Assembly (NCBI GenBank): GCA_035513055.1
Contig: DATKCT010000201.1
Span: 1-21,113, forward strand
DNA: 21,113 nucleotides
Direction: 5' to 3'
From: DATKCT01 sp035513055
GTDB lineage: Bacteria; Verrucomicrobiota; Verrucomicrobiia; Verrucomicrobiales; DEV007
The notes under the pieces were generated by a model, which did not search any database, was not told the DNA's origin, and saw only the letters and a program-made list of their open reading frames with translations. The translations under genes and the position numbers were made by a program. Below are positions 13,700 through 21,113 of the stretch, one piece after another. Position 1 is the first letter of the stretch. The number at the start of each line of letters is the position of its first letter.

Positions 13700-14443
13700 T
13701 TAGAGCGAACGGAACGGGGTGCTCGAGGAATTGGATGAGGCCTCGCGGGCGGCTTGGGCGCGGGCGGCGGCTTCTTGGGCTCGGCGCTGGATTTCGTCCG
13801 GCGAAGGCAGGTCTGCCAGGTTCAGTTCGGCGAGGACCTCCGGCGGGATGAGCCCGTCCGACTGCAGTTTTGTCAGGCAACGCTTGCGCTCGGCCAAAGC
13901 CTTGTCGGAGCTTCGTTCCATGGAGAAGCGCGATTTGGCCGCTTCGGACCGTGTCCGCAGGGTGGAATAAATGTCGCCCCCCAGCAGCGAGGAAATATCC
14001 ACCTTCATTTTCTCGCGCTGGAGATCCTGCTCGTTGACCGGTTCGCCGTTGATGGGGCCTGCCGAATATTTCGGGAACATGATGGCCACCTCGGGGCAGA
14101 CTCGCGAACACGCCGGGCAGTTTGTTTTGCAGTTCTCGTTGTTCTGAACCTGGATCCGGTTTTCCTCATCCACTCCGTAGACGTCGAAGAGGCAGAAACT
14201 CAGGCACTGCATGCAGTTAGTGCAGCGGCTGTAGTCGATCACTGGAAACCAGGGTTTCCAATAGCGCTCTCCGGGGGCGGCCCCGGGGGAGTTGCCGGTG
14301 GGAAGTGCGATGTGGGTCCCGTCTGCAAAGACGGAGACCCTGTGTCCGGTGTCGAGCAGCGCGGCGAGTTCGGCGGGAGCGGCGGGCATGGAAAAGTTGG
14401 AGGCGAGGGTCAGGTTTGCTGGGGAGCGCGCATGTTCACGCAC
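13700..14443 (-). CDS. Ferredoxin-like protein with two 4Fe-4S motifs and long C-terminal extension
   Basis: 247 residues if the GTG at 14443 is used, overlapping the upstream gene by 34 bp; the ATG at 14389 (229 residues, 20-bp gap) is equally possible, and neither has a Shine-Dalgarno. Two cluster motifs are seen: C74-C77-C80-C84 in CTNCMQCLSFC and C105-C109-C112-C116 in CKTNCPACSRVCPE. These suit two [4Fe-4S] clusters. Before them is a short domain with VSVFADGTHIALPTG. The C-terminal 120 residues are charged, helical and Ala-rich, probably for partner binding. It could pass electrons to the radical SAM or DUF116 proteins of the same operon; that is inferred from context. Confidence 0.8.
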   Translation of the reverse strand: MREHARSPANLTLASNFSMPAAPAELAALLDTGHRVSVFADGTHIALPTGNSPGAAPGERYWKPWFPVIDYSRCTNCMQCLSFCLFDVYGVDEENRIQVQNNENCKTNCPACSRVCPEVAIMFPKYSAGPINGEPVNEQDLQREKMKVDISSLLGGDIYSTLRTRSEAAKSRFSMERSSDKALAERKRCLTKLQSDGLIPPEVLAELNLADLPSPDEIQRRAQEAAARAQAAREASSNSSSTPFRSL

Positions 14444-14709
14444 TCGGCGGCATCAGGCAGGGGAGAGCCCGCCTGGCGGAAGAGACCCCGGACGGCCCGG
14501 GGATGGCAGGCGATGATGCGCAGACCCTCGACAGCAGCGCTTTCGGCCAGCTCCCGCAGGCCCGGGTCGCGTTGTGCTGCCATTTCGCAGAGATCCGGTA
14601 CGGCGTCGAACGGTTCGCCCGAGGCGCAGAGTTCCTCGAGGCGGCGGTCTTTGACGTCGTCCGGGATGACTTGGGCGAAGGCGCAGCGGCAGTAAAGAGT
14701 GCGGGGCAT
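14410..14709 (-). CDS. 99-residue cysteine-rich protein of unknown function
   Basis: Six cysteines (C7, C9, C28, C41, C68, C90) in a small protein that begins PRTLYCRCAFAQVIPDDVK. It continues with AVPDLCEMAAQRDPGLRELAE, IIACHPRAVRGLF and ends near ECVNMRAP. The CxC pair and the Cys-His-Pro suggest metal or Fe-S binding or thiol chemistry. The ACHPRAVRxLF segment reminds me of pieces of heterodisulfide-reductase-type proteins, but I cannot assign a family. It lies 34 bp after the radical SAM gene, and its end overlaps one possible start of the ferredoxin-like gene, so expression is likely coupled. Confidence 0.7.
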   Translation of the reverse strand: MPRTLYCRCAFAQVIPDDVKDRRLEELCASGEPFDAVPDLCEMAAQRDPGLRELAESAAVEGLRIIACHPRAVRGLFRQAGSPLPDAAECVNMRAPQQT

Positions 14710-14743
14710 GAAGGCTGGGGGGGCAGGATGACGAACCCCGCGG

Positions 14744-15994
14744 TCAGGCGGAAGGTTGCGCGGCGGGTGGGTGAGTTGGGCGTGCGACGTGCGGTTCGAG
14801 CCGGGAGTAGGCTCCGAAATCGTTGAAGAGCAACCGTTTCCCCCAGCGATAGAGCCAATGCTTTTCGGGGATCTCGTCGTCAGGCTGGTACTGGCTGGTG
14901 CGCGGTTCCATGGAGTTGACTTCGGCTAGGGCGGTTTGCCGGATCGTGGTGTCCCGGGCTCCGTGTTTCAACGCCAACTCTGTCACAAGATCGGGCCGTT
15001 CTAGGACGATGCAGCCGCGCGTGTGGCGGGCGGCCGTGTCGCGAAAATCCTTGAGAAACGCCGAGCTGGTCATCGTTTCGAAGAGTCCTCTCGGGTCCCG
15101 GATGCTTTCCGTAGCGAATTGGATGATGGGGCACGGCTCGATGTCTCCTCCGGGGGACACGTGGTGGCTGATGCCCGTAGCCATGGGGCAGAGCGCCTTC
15201 CCTTGGTGGTCGTAGTAGGCGTCGATGATGCCGATGGGGAGCTTCGCCCGCATTTCCACTACGAAACGCCGGACCCGCCGGGCCTGTTCGCGGGTGAGCG
15301 CCAGCTCGGGATGGATCCGGGGTCCCACGGGCCGGTAGCTATGATACCAGGCGTAGTGGACCCCGCGATCGATGAGGCTGCGCAGCCAACGTTCCTGAAG
15401 CAGGTCATCGATGTTCGTCTGGCAAAGGCTGGTGGCTACACCGGTGAGGAGCTTCTGCTCGATGCAGTGATCCAGTCCCCGCAGCGTGCGCTCGAGGACT
15501 TGCGGTTTGCCGCGCCGTTCATCGCTGACGATCTCCGTGCCCTCGATGCTGATGAGTGGGGTCGCGTTTCCCAGGGCGCGCAACTGGCGGGCGGTCTTCT
15601 CCGTGATGAGTTGGCCGTTGGTGAAAATTTGGAAAAAGCAATCCGGATGCGCGGCGAGGAAGTCGAGCAAGCCGGGATGGAGGAAGGGCTCGCCCCCGAG
15701 AATGCCGAAGAAGGCGTTCCCGTGGGCTTTGGCGTCGTTGACCAGGCGGTGCAGATCGTCGAGGTCGATCTTCACCTCAGGTTTGTCCACATCCACCCAA
15801 CATCCCTGGCAGCGAAGATTGCAGGAGTTGAGAATCGACAAGTAGAGGAACGGCGGGAAATAGACGCCTTGCCGGAGCCTCTTTTTGAAAAGGTGGACGG
15901 AGCGGACCCCTTTGAAGCCGAAGTTCCAGCCGAACTTCATGAGATGGCGCGGGTCCGTGGTGGTCAGGATTCTGCTGGAGAGTTGGAGGAGCAT
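14744..15994 (-). CDS. Radical SAM protein with extra C-terminal cysteines
   Basis: 416 residues. The radical SAM motif is C58-x3-C62-x2-C65 in CNLRCQGCW, followed by GILGGEPFLHPG (the GGEP SAM-binding motif at 100-103) and ISIEGTE. Further cysteines at 269, 288 and 328, in ALCPM, GGDIEPCPI and RGCIV, resemble a SPASM/Twitch auxiliary-cluster region. The N-terminal 45 residues (FGWNFGFKGVRSVHLFKKRLRQG) form a basic amphipathic extension before the barrel. Such enzymes modify peptides, lipids or cofactors by radical chemistry. Its setting among terpene genes makes an isoprenoid or lipoyl-linked substrate attractive, but the family fold does not tell. The ATG at 15994 is 43 bp after the GTPase stop. 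Confidence 0.88.
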   Translation of the reverse strand: MLLQLSSRILTTTDPRHLMKFGWNFGFKGVRSVHLFKKRLRQGVYFPPFLYLSILNSCNLRCQGCWVDVDKPEVKIDLDDLHRLVNDAKAHGNAFFGILGGEPFLHPGLLDFLAAHPDCFFQIFTNGQLITEKTARQLRALGNATPLISIEGTEIVSDERRGKPQVLERTLRGLDHCIEQKLLTGVATSLCQTNIDDLLQERWLRSLIDRGVHYAWYHSYRPVGPRIHPELALTREQARRVRRFVVEMRAKLPIGIIDAYYDHQGKALCPMATGISHHVSPGGDIEPCPIIQFATESIRDPRGLFETMTSSAFLKDFRDTAARHTRGCIVLERPDLVTELALKHGARDTTIRQTALAEVNSMEPRTSQYQPDDEIPEKHWLYRWGKRLLFNDFGAYSRLEPHVARPTHPPAAQPSA

Positions 15995-16037
15995 GGAGAT
16001 CAGCGCTGCTTGGGCGTTTCCCTGAGATCGCCGCGAC

Positions 16038-17156
16038 TCACCTGACGCTTGTGGCCCGGTGGGTCGGCACGGGTTTTCCGGGACGAAAATGTTCGCGATG
16101 CGTTTCCCGGAAGTCGAGCCCGAACCGGCCGCCGACCACCGCCTGAAGCGCCTCCCGGGTGAGGCGGTCGAGCAGATCGGGAGCGGCCTCGCACCGGATG
16201 TTGAGGAGGATCTCGCCGGCTTCGAGCGGATCGGCGAGTTGGTGGGAGAGTTCGGCGCGATGGTCGCTCCGGACCAGGCTTATGGCGGCGACTTCGAGGG
16301 GGTCTCCGAGTGGATTGAGCGTCATTTTCAGATGGGCGACCTCGACGCCCTCGTTGCGGACAGCTTCATGCAGGGATTGGGCCAAAGTCGAGAGCAACGC
16401 GTTTCCGTCGAACTCCTCCCCATCGGGATGCTCAACCGACACGGCCGCATTCAGCCAGCCGAGGAGCGCCTCGCCTTCCGCGTAGCGCTCGTAATCCACG
16501 TCCATGATCCGGGCCGGGTCCATCTCACGATCGAGTGCCCACTCGAACCATGCTTCCAGACCGTCCCCGTGACGCGCCGACACCCGGAAGATTTGGGCCT
16601 GCGGAAACTGGATCGACAACTCTTGTTCCAGCTCGTGCAGTTCCGCATCCGCCACGAGATCGATTTTGTTGATCACGATGGCTTCCGCTTCCTCGAGTTG
16701 CTTCAGGTAAATGTAGGAGACGTTGCTTGAGAAACGCCGCCCCTCCTCGAGGCCCAGCACCCGCCGGGCGCGCACTGGGTCTACGACGACGCTCAACGGG
16801 GATACCGTGAATTCGTCCCCGTAGATTTGTTGAAGAGGAAGGCTGACGGTGGCGACGAGGTCGGTGCAGCTCCCCACCGGCTCGGCGAGCAGAACGTCGG
16901 GACGGCTGGCCGCCGTCAGATTGTGCGCGGCGTCGAGAAGGGAATGGAAGCGGCAGCAAAAGCAGCCGCCTGCGATTTCTTCGACGGGAAACTGGCGGGA
17001 CCGCCCGAGGGCGGAATCGACCAGTCCGCCGCCCTGGTCGTTGGTGATGAGGCCCACTTTGAGTCCCCGCCCGGCGAGAAACCGGCCGAACTGCCCAATC
17101 GCCGTCGTTTTTCCGGCCCCCAGGAAGCCGCCGGTCATGATGTAGCGCGCCTTCAT
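16038..17156 (-). CDS. CobW/COG0523-type GTPase
   Basis: 372 residues. Walker A is GGFLGAGKTT (9-18). The metal-binding GCxCC-type motif is present as GGCFCC (63-68) and the guanine-specificity motif is NKID (163-166). COG0523 proteins are metallochaperones or insertases (Zn, Co, Fe-nitrile hydratase); which metal applies here is not visible. The C-terminal 170 residues differ from the usual CobW C-terminal domain. The start at 17156 is fixed by the Walker A position and a 4-bp ATGA overlap with the preceding gene; an upstream open frame to 17540 only shadows that gene. Position in the operon suggests metal loading of a neighbouring enzyme. Confidence 0.88.
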   Translation of the reverse strand: MKARYIMTGGFLGAGKTTAIGQFGRFLAGRGLKVGLITNDQGGGLVDSALGRSRQFPVEEIAGGCFCCRFHSLLDAAHNLTAASRPDVLLAEPVGSCTDLVATVSLPLQQIYGDEFTVSPLSVVVDPVRARRVLGLEEGRRFSSNVSYIYLKQLEEAEAIVINKIDLVADAELHELEQELSIQFPQAQIFRVSARHGDGLEAWFEWALDREMDPARIMDVDYERYAEGEALLGWLNAAVSVEHPDGEEFDGNALLSTLAQSLHEAVRNEGVEVAHLKMTLNPLGDPLEVAAISLVRSDHRAELSHQLADPLEAGEILLNIRCEAAPDLLDRLTREALQAVVGGRFGLDFRETHREHFRPGKPVPTHRATSVR

Positions 17157-17650
17157 CGCGGTGCGGCTTGCTCGCGCGAGCGGGAAGGGAGTTCGGGATT
17201 GTGTTCTTCCTGGGCCTGCATCCGGGTAATCAACTCTCCGAGGAGGTCGACGTATCCTTCGGCGTCGAGATTCCCCTCCTCCGGGCGGCCGCGTGCGGCG
17301 TAGAGCCAGCCTTCGATGTAGGGATCGGAGCGGACGATGCAGGCGTCCGCCGCGATGAGCGGATTCATGCCCGAGAAGTGACCTTTCATGACCGAATACA
17401 CGTCGCTTGCAGCCTTGAAACCCTCGACAGAGCCGATCTCCTGTCCAGGGCATATGGGTTCGCCCTCCTGAACGTGGAATTCCGCTTCCACCAGTTCGCC
17501 GAGCATCCGCGTGGCGAATTTGGTGAAGCCGACGCGCCACAGGGCCGGCTCAGCGGCGTCCTGAGCCATCCAGTAATGGGCTTTGGAGTAGCGGTAAGAG
17601 CCGGGGAACCGGGCGGAAAAACGCGCGTGTTTGAATCGGACATATTCCAT
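17153..17650 (-). CDS. GcvH-like lipoyl-carrier protein
   Basis: 165 residues from the ATG at 17650; a TTG three codons upstream is possible. It follows the glycine-cleavage H-protein plan: YSKAHYWM at the start of the barrel, VGFTKFATRMLGELVEAEF, then IGSVEGFKAASDVYSVMKG with Lys79 at the lipoylation site, and IVRSDPYIEGWLY. The N-terminal 20 residues (MEYVRFKHARF...) and the C-terminal 40 are additions to the roughly 130-residue H-protein. No gcvT, gcvP or lipoate ligase is nearby, so glycine cleavage is unlikely to be its job here. It is the first gene of the operon and overlaps the GTPase by 4 bp. It may carry a substrate on its lipoyl arm, as lipoate-binding proteins do in sulfur oxidation. 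Confidence 0.85.
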   Translation of the reverse strand: MEYVRFKHARFSARFPGSYRYSKAHYWMAQDAAEPALWRVGFTKFATRMLGELVEAEFHVQEGEPICPGQEIGSVEGFKAASDVYSVMKGHFSGMNPLIAADACIVRSDPYIEGWLYAARGRPEEGNLDAEGYVDLLGELITRMQAQEEHNPELPSRSREQAAPR

Positions 17651-17997
17651 GCGGATCAACCGGGGGCGACGGAACGCTGGAACGGAACGGCGGGAGGGTC
17701 AAGCGGGCAGGGTTGGTTGCCCCCGCGCTGGCTGGAAAGCCCGATCGAGGCCACCGGCTGAGACATCGGTTTTTGGCCCCTGGTCCCTGGGCCCTGGTCG
17801 ACTAAGGACGAGAGACTCCAAGGAGGGTAGCCCTCCAAGCCTGCCATTGTGGAGCGGGTAGGCTTTCAGCCTGCCATTGCGGCGCGGGCTTTCAGCCCGC
17901 AGGGGCCGGCAATGCCTGGGAGAGCCTTGCCGGCGGGGATGCCGGCTGAGACATTGACACACGTGGACGCGTATCCTCCTGGGAGATCAGGGCCGGC
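17651..17997. repeat. Noncoding region with hairpins and short repeats
   Basis: 347 bp with no gene. GCCTGCCATTG occurs at 17839-17849 and 17869-17879. Three small palindromes with 3-base loops follow one another: GGAGGG-TAG-CCCTCC (17822-17836), AGGCT-TTC-AGCCT (17860-17872) and GCGGGCT-TTC-AGCCCGC (17884-17900). GCCGGCAA (17905-17912) pairs with TTGCCGGC (17927-17934). CCGGCTGAGACAT is repeated directly at 17754-17766 and 17942-17954. No T tract follows any hairpin, so REP-like repeats are more likely than terminators. The operon promoter should lie at the low-coordinate end, but no clear -35/-10 pair is seen. Confidence 0.6.
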
Positions 17998-20900
17998 TCA
18001 GTTCCGAACTGCGGCGCGGTAGTAGCCTTGGGGTTCCGCAAGCCGGCCGGCGTCGGTGTCTTGGAAGCTGGTGACGCCGCCGGCGACCGCGGGGATCGGT
18101 TCGGGGTTGATGACGGTCCAGCTATCCGGCTCCTGGGTGGTCGAATACTGGATATCGTAGGACTTCCCTTCGACGCTCGTCCATTCGAGGGAAACTTCGG
18201 TTCCGGTATTGCTTGTCGATACGACGCGCAGGTAGTCATTGGCGTTGTTGGGATCGGTTCCCGCGATGATTTCCTGCTCGTCGGAGACTCCGTCTCCGTC
18301 GGTATCAACCCCCGGTTCCACGCCGCTTGCCGGGAACACGTTGGCATAGACGGCATCGACGTTGTTGAAATTGTTCAACGCAATAAGGATCTGATAGTCT
18401 CCGGGAGCGAGATTCTGAGCGGTCGCTTCGCCGAAACGCCACACTTCGGAAGGTGTTGGATCCGCAGACGTATCCACGGTCACCAAGGGCGAGAGCAGAT
18501 TCGTTCCGGTGGCGTCGTAAATCCCCACCGTTGACGCGGGCGATCCATCGTGACCTTCCCGATTAGCGAATGCGGCTCCAAAGGCGATGTCCGATGGCTC
18601 CGTCAGCGTGAAGTTCTGGAAAATCGAGAAGATCCCGTTGAGATCGAGGATTTGCGATCCATCGGCGGCCGTATCGACACCGCTGCCATAGGGCGTGCCG
18701 TCGTTCCGGATCATGTTCCATGTGGCGTCTGGCCCGGTTTGGCTCCAACCGGTCGGAATGGTCCCCAGGTTGTTGGTGTTGATGTTGTTCAGGACCGGAT
18801 CCTCGAAGGAACCGTTGACGAGGATGTTCGGGTCGGGACTGCCGCCCAGCAGAGAGCCGTCGAACAGCGCCTGGATATCCTCGTCGGTGAGCGCCGCGTT
18901 GAAAATTGCGACGTTATCGATGGCTCCTTGGAAATTCCGGGCGTCGCCGCAACAGTTGTCTTTGCCGAGATGCCAGACGGTGGGACTCGCTTGCGACAAG
19001 TGGGGGATGGCGTTGACAGCGGAGGAGAGCACTCCGCCGGATCCGACGAAGAGCGTTCCTTCGTCAGTGGTGACCCGGAGAGCGATGAAGGTCCACTCAT
19101 TGGCAGGAATGGCGAGGCCGCTAACGAAGTTGTAGGTGTTGGCGTTATTATCGTTCCACGTGTAGGTGAGCTGACCGGACGTGGCACGGAAACCCAGGCC
19201 GATCGGCTGAGCGCCGTCTCGCGACTGAATCAAGCCTGTCCACTCGCCCGTCGGCACACCATTGACCCAACCGGACACCGTGATCTCGTCGAAGGTTTCG
19301 TTGAGGGCCGGCAACTCGACATTGCTCGTCCCGCCCGCTTCACCGGTGAGTTCGACGGCGAAGTCTCCCTCGGCTCCCGTCTGTCCGGCGACCCAAGTCC
19401 CGTTGTTCACCGTTCCGTTGAGCGCCGGGTCGGAAGCCTCGGCTACTTGGGAGCCCTCGCCTTCGTTGAGGTCCCAATAGCCTACCAACGATTCGAGCGC
19501 GGAAGGCGGCTCAACGAAAGGAGCGACCGAACCGGGATCATTGTGCATCGCGGAGATCTGTTCGGGAGTAAGCACCGTTTCATAAATCTGGAAATCGTCG
19601 AAGGCGCCCGTGAAACCAAATTGACCCACCGTAGCGCCGATCTGGAAGGGGGCCACGGTGCTGATCGGGTACCCGGAGGCTCCGTCCATCGAAGCGTTGA
19701 GAACGCCATCGACATAAACGGCGACATTCGCCGATCCGTCGGCGTTGGGATCCGAGTAGGTGTAGACCACGTGAAAGACTTCATCGGGAACGAGGAACGG
19801 CTCCGACGCGAGAGTCTGCGTGCCGGCTTCACTCGTCCAGATCACGGAGTCGGGTCCGCCAGTCGCCTCGAAGAACACCGCATAGGGATTCGCGGGGCTT
19901 GAACTGCGGCTGAAGAGCACGCTCGCGGATCCGACGTCCGCGGGATCCTGCTTCACCCAGAACGAATAGCTGGCTACAGGCAGCGTAGGGAAACCGATGT
20001 CGGCCGGAACCTCGCCGTAGGCCGCGTCGCCGCCCTCGCTGAAGGCGACCGCCGTCCCTTCGCCTGCGAGTGACGGCACGCCGAGGGCGAAGCTTCCGGA
20101 CCCCGCAACATACGTGCCGTGGTAGCCGTTCCCGGAGGAATCCGCCATGACGGTGCCGTCCGTCTCGTCCAACTTGTAATGGGCGAGCAAACCGTTCGCA
20201 TGTTTGATTTGCCCGGTCAGGGGAATGCTTGTCGTCGCGATAACCGCGGAGTTGCTGACGATCTCGAGGAAGCCGCGGTAGATGCCCACGGCATCCGTGG
20301 GTGTGAAGGTCACCGTGACATCGACTCCTTCATTCGGCGCGAGAGACGCGGGCAGGCCGGAAACCGAGTAATTTCCCGCCGCATCGCCGGTGATGACGGA
20401 GCTGGTGATCTGGAGGGTCTGTGAGGCCCCCGGATTGATCATGCGAATCGTCATTTCCTGCGGTCCGGGGTTGCCGTCGAAGACACCGAAATTCAGCGCG
20501 TCGGGGATCGCCAGGAGGCTGGGATCTCCCGGCTCTTCGCGCTCGATCTGAAACCCGGCGATGCCAAGCGTCCGGCCGCGGATTGTAAGGGTCGAGCCGG
20601 TAAGGTTCTCGAAGTGGAGGTAGTTGCCCGAACCACCGTCGCCGGCTACTTCGACGAAGGAGCCGGTGAACGGGGCAACGTCCGCCACGGCGATCGTCTG
20701 GTCATTGGCCTCGTAGACGGCGGCTCCGCCCGCTTCCGAGTTGAGGTACAGATAGAGGTCGTAGAGGGGATAGGCGATGTTCTTCACGGTGATCACCGTG
20801 ATGACGTCGTCTCCGCCGGTACCGTCTCCGCGCGGAAGAAGGAGACCGTACATCAACTGCTGGTCGCCCGTGCCGGGATCGGGACCCGCGATGCCCGGCC

Positions 20901-21113
20901 CGTTTGTCTGCCAGCTTACCCGCATGAGAGAGGGCATTCCTTCCGAGTCGTTCGCGATCACGGGTCCACCGGCTCCGCCCGGGAAGTTGTTCCAGTTCGT
21001 CTGAGGGACCACTCCCGCACTGCCCGACACCGAGGCCCCTTCGTTTCCGGCTCCTCCGCCGACAAAATTCCCGCCCAAGAGGATGGCTCCGCCCCTGGTC
21101 GGCTTGGAGTTTG
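17998..21113 (-). CDS. Large secreted LamG / choice-of-anchor surface protein, 5' end outside window
   Basis: More than 1,030 residues; the frame continues past the window edge, so the start and any signal peptide are not seen. From the visible N-terminus: a Gly-rich carbohydrate-binding-like region; a choice-of-anchor D-type Ig domain (LNFGVFDGNPGPQEMTIR, 20200-20520); LamG domain 1 (LLAHYKLDETDG to FQIYETVLTPEQI, about 19540-20190); LamG domain 2 (LVGYWDLNEGEG to AIDNVAIFNAAL, about 18860-19490); an NGSFEDP domain (18400-18820); a calcium-type DTDGDGVSDEQEI repeat near 18290; and a C-terminal YDIQYSTT...YYRA module typical of Verrucomicrobiota and Planctomycetes surface proteins. It is probably an adhesin or glycan-binding protein. 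No LPxTG or PEP-CTERM anchor is present. The operon downstream starts about 350 bp after its stop. Confidence 0.85.
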   Translation of the reverse strand, partial: NSKPTRGGAILLGGNFVGGGAGNEGASVSGSAGVVPQTNWNNFPGGAGGPVIANDSEGMPSLMRVSWQTNGPGIAGPDPGTGDQQLMYGLLLPRGDGTGGDDVITVITVKNIAYPLYDLYLYLNSEAGGAAVYEANDQTIAVADVAPFTGSFVEVAGDGGSGNYLHFENLTGSTLTIRGRTLGIAGFQIEREEPGDPSLLAIPDALNFGVFDGNPGPQEMTIRMINPGASQTLQITSSVITGDAAGNYSVSGLPASLAPNEGVDVTVTFTPTDAVGIYRGFLEIVSNSAVIATTSIPLTGQIKHANGLLAHYKLDETDGTVMADSSGNGYHGTYVAGSGSFALGVPSLAGEGTAVAFSEGGDAAYGEVPADIGFPTLPVASYSFWVKQDPADVGSASVLFSRSSSPANPYAVFFEATGGPDSVIWTSEAGTQTLASEPFLVPDEVFHVVYTYSDPNADGSANVAVYVDGVLNASMDGASGYPISTVAPFQIGATVGQFGFTGAFDDFQIYETVLTPEQISAMHNDPGSVAPFVEPPSALESLVGYWDLNEGEGSQVAEASDPALNGTVNNGTWVAGQTGAEGDFAVELTGEAGGTSNVELPALNETFDEITVSGWVNGVPTGEWTGLIQSRDGAQPIGLGFRATSGQLTYTWNDNNANTYNFVSGLAIPANEWTFIALRVTTDEGTLFVGSGGVLSSAVNAIPHLSQASPTVWHLGKDNCCGDARNFQGAIDNVAIFNAALTDEDIQALFDGSLLGGSPDPNILVNGSFEDPVLNNINTNNLGTIPTGWSQTGPDATWNMIRNDGTPYGSGVDTAADGSQILDLNGIFSIFQNFTLTEPSDIAFGAAFANREGHDGSPASTVGIYDATGTNLLSPLVTVDTSADPTPSEVWRFGEATAQNLAPGDYQILIALNNFNNVDAVYANVFPASGVEPGVDTDGDGVSDEQEIIAGTDPNNANDYLRVVSTSNTGTEVSLEWTSVEGKSYDIQYSTTQEPDSWTVINPEPIPAVAGGVTSFQDTDAGRLAEPQGYYRAAVRN

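Noticed and set aside
15023..16045. 340-codon open frame on the plus strand opposite the radical SAM gene
   Set aside because: Antisense shadow; the minus frame holds CxxxCxxC and GGEP motifs.
17157..17540. N-terminal extension of the GTPase frame by 128 codons
   Set aside because: It overlaps the whole lipoyl-carrier gene body, and Walker A proteins of this family begin a few residues before the motif.
17822..17934. CRISPR-like array
   Set aside because: Repeats are short palindromes of differing length with no regular spacers and no cas genes nearby.
18550..19902. 450-codon open frame on the plus strand opposite the LamG gene
   Set aside because: Antisense shadow of a domain-rich protein; the translation is Arg/Val/Glu-biased and matches nothing.

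Overview
The window is GC-rich bacterial DNA that most resembles Verrucomicrobiota, or a related PVC-group lineage. This is inferred from protein style: a large LamG/choice-of-anchor surface protein with a DxDGDG repeat and a YxIQYS...YYRA C-terminus, many small toxin-antitoxin genes, and a secreted CxxCH protein. No rRNA, tRNA, CRISPR or prophage is visible. Start codons often lack a recognisable Shine-Dalgarno.

Left region (1-5,789): this reads as a gene-cassette array without an integrase in view. Small plus-strand genes are each followed by an imperfect, bulged inverted repeat whose ends are ...AAC and GTT..., the architecture of integron attC sites. Five are clear (183-308, 598-705, 1531-1626, 3926-4018, 4618-4755) and one looks decayed (5671-5740). 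Cargo includes a Phd/RelE-type pair, an addiction-module/ParE pair, a secreted protein of unknown function, a chimeric DUF5615 PIN-like ORF, and debris (antitoxin stub, DUF4143 ATPase fragment, transposase N-terminus, beta-lactamase-family C-terminus). Two cassettes share a 208-bp direct repeat that carries a TATAAT box beside a near-perfect palindrome.

Middle (5,790-9,121): a minus-strand secreted protein with one c-type heme motif, a 574-bp gap with no recognisable feature, a plus-strand NifS/IscS-type cysteine desulfurase, and a small helical protein whose 3' end overlaps the convergent operon.

Right (9,069-17,650): an eight-gene minus-strand operon, the most interesting part. In order of transcription it encodes a GcvH-like lipoyl-carrier protein, a COG0523/CobW-type GTPase, a radical SAM protein with extra cysteines, a 99-aa cysteine-rich protein, a two-cluster ferredoxin-like protein, a DUF116 domain fused to a polyprenyl diphosphate synthase, a prenyltransferase-beta/cyclase-like toroid protein, and a class II terpene cyclase with a DSDD acid motif. 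Isoprenoid chain building and cyclisation are joined to Fe-S, radical and lipoyl-carrier chemistry, with no glycine-cleavage partners and no squalene synthase in view. The working idea is an undescribed pathway that makes and then radically modifies a cyclised polyprenoid. The desulfurase next door could supply sulfur, but that is inference.

Far right (17,651-21,113): a noncoding stretch of small hairpins and short repeats, then a large LamG surface protein that runs off the window edge.
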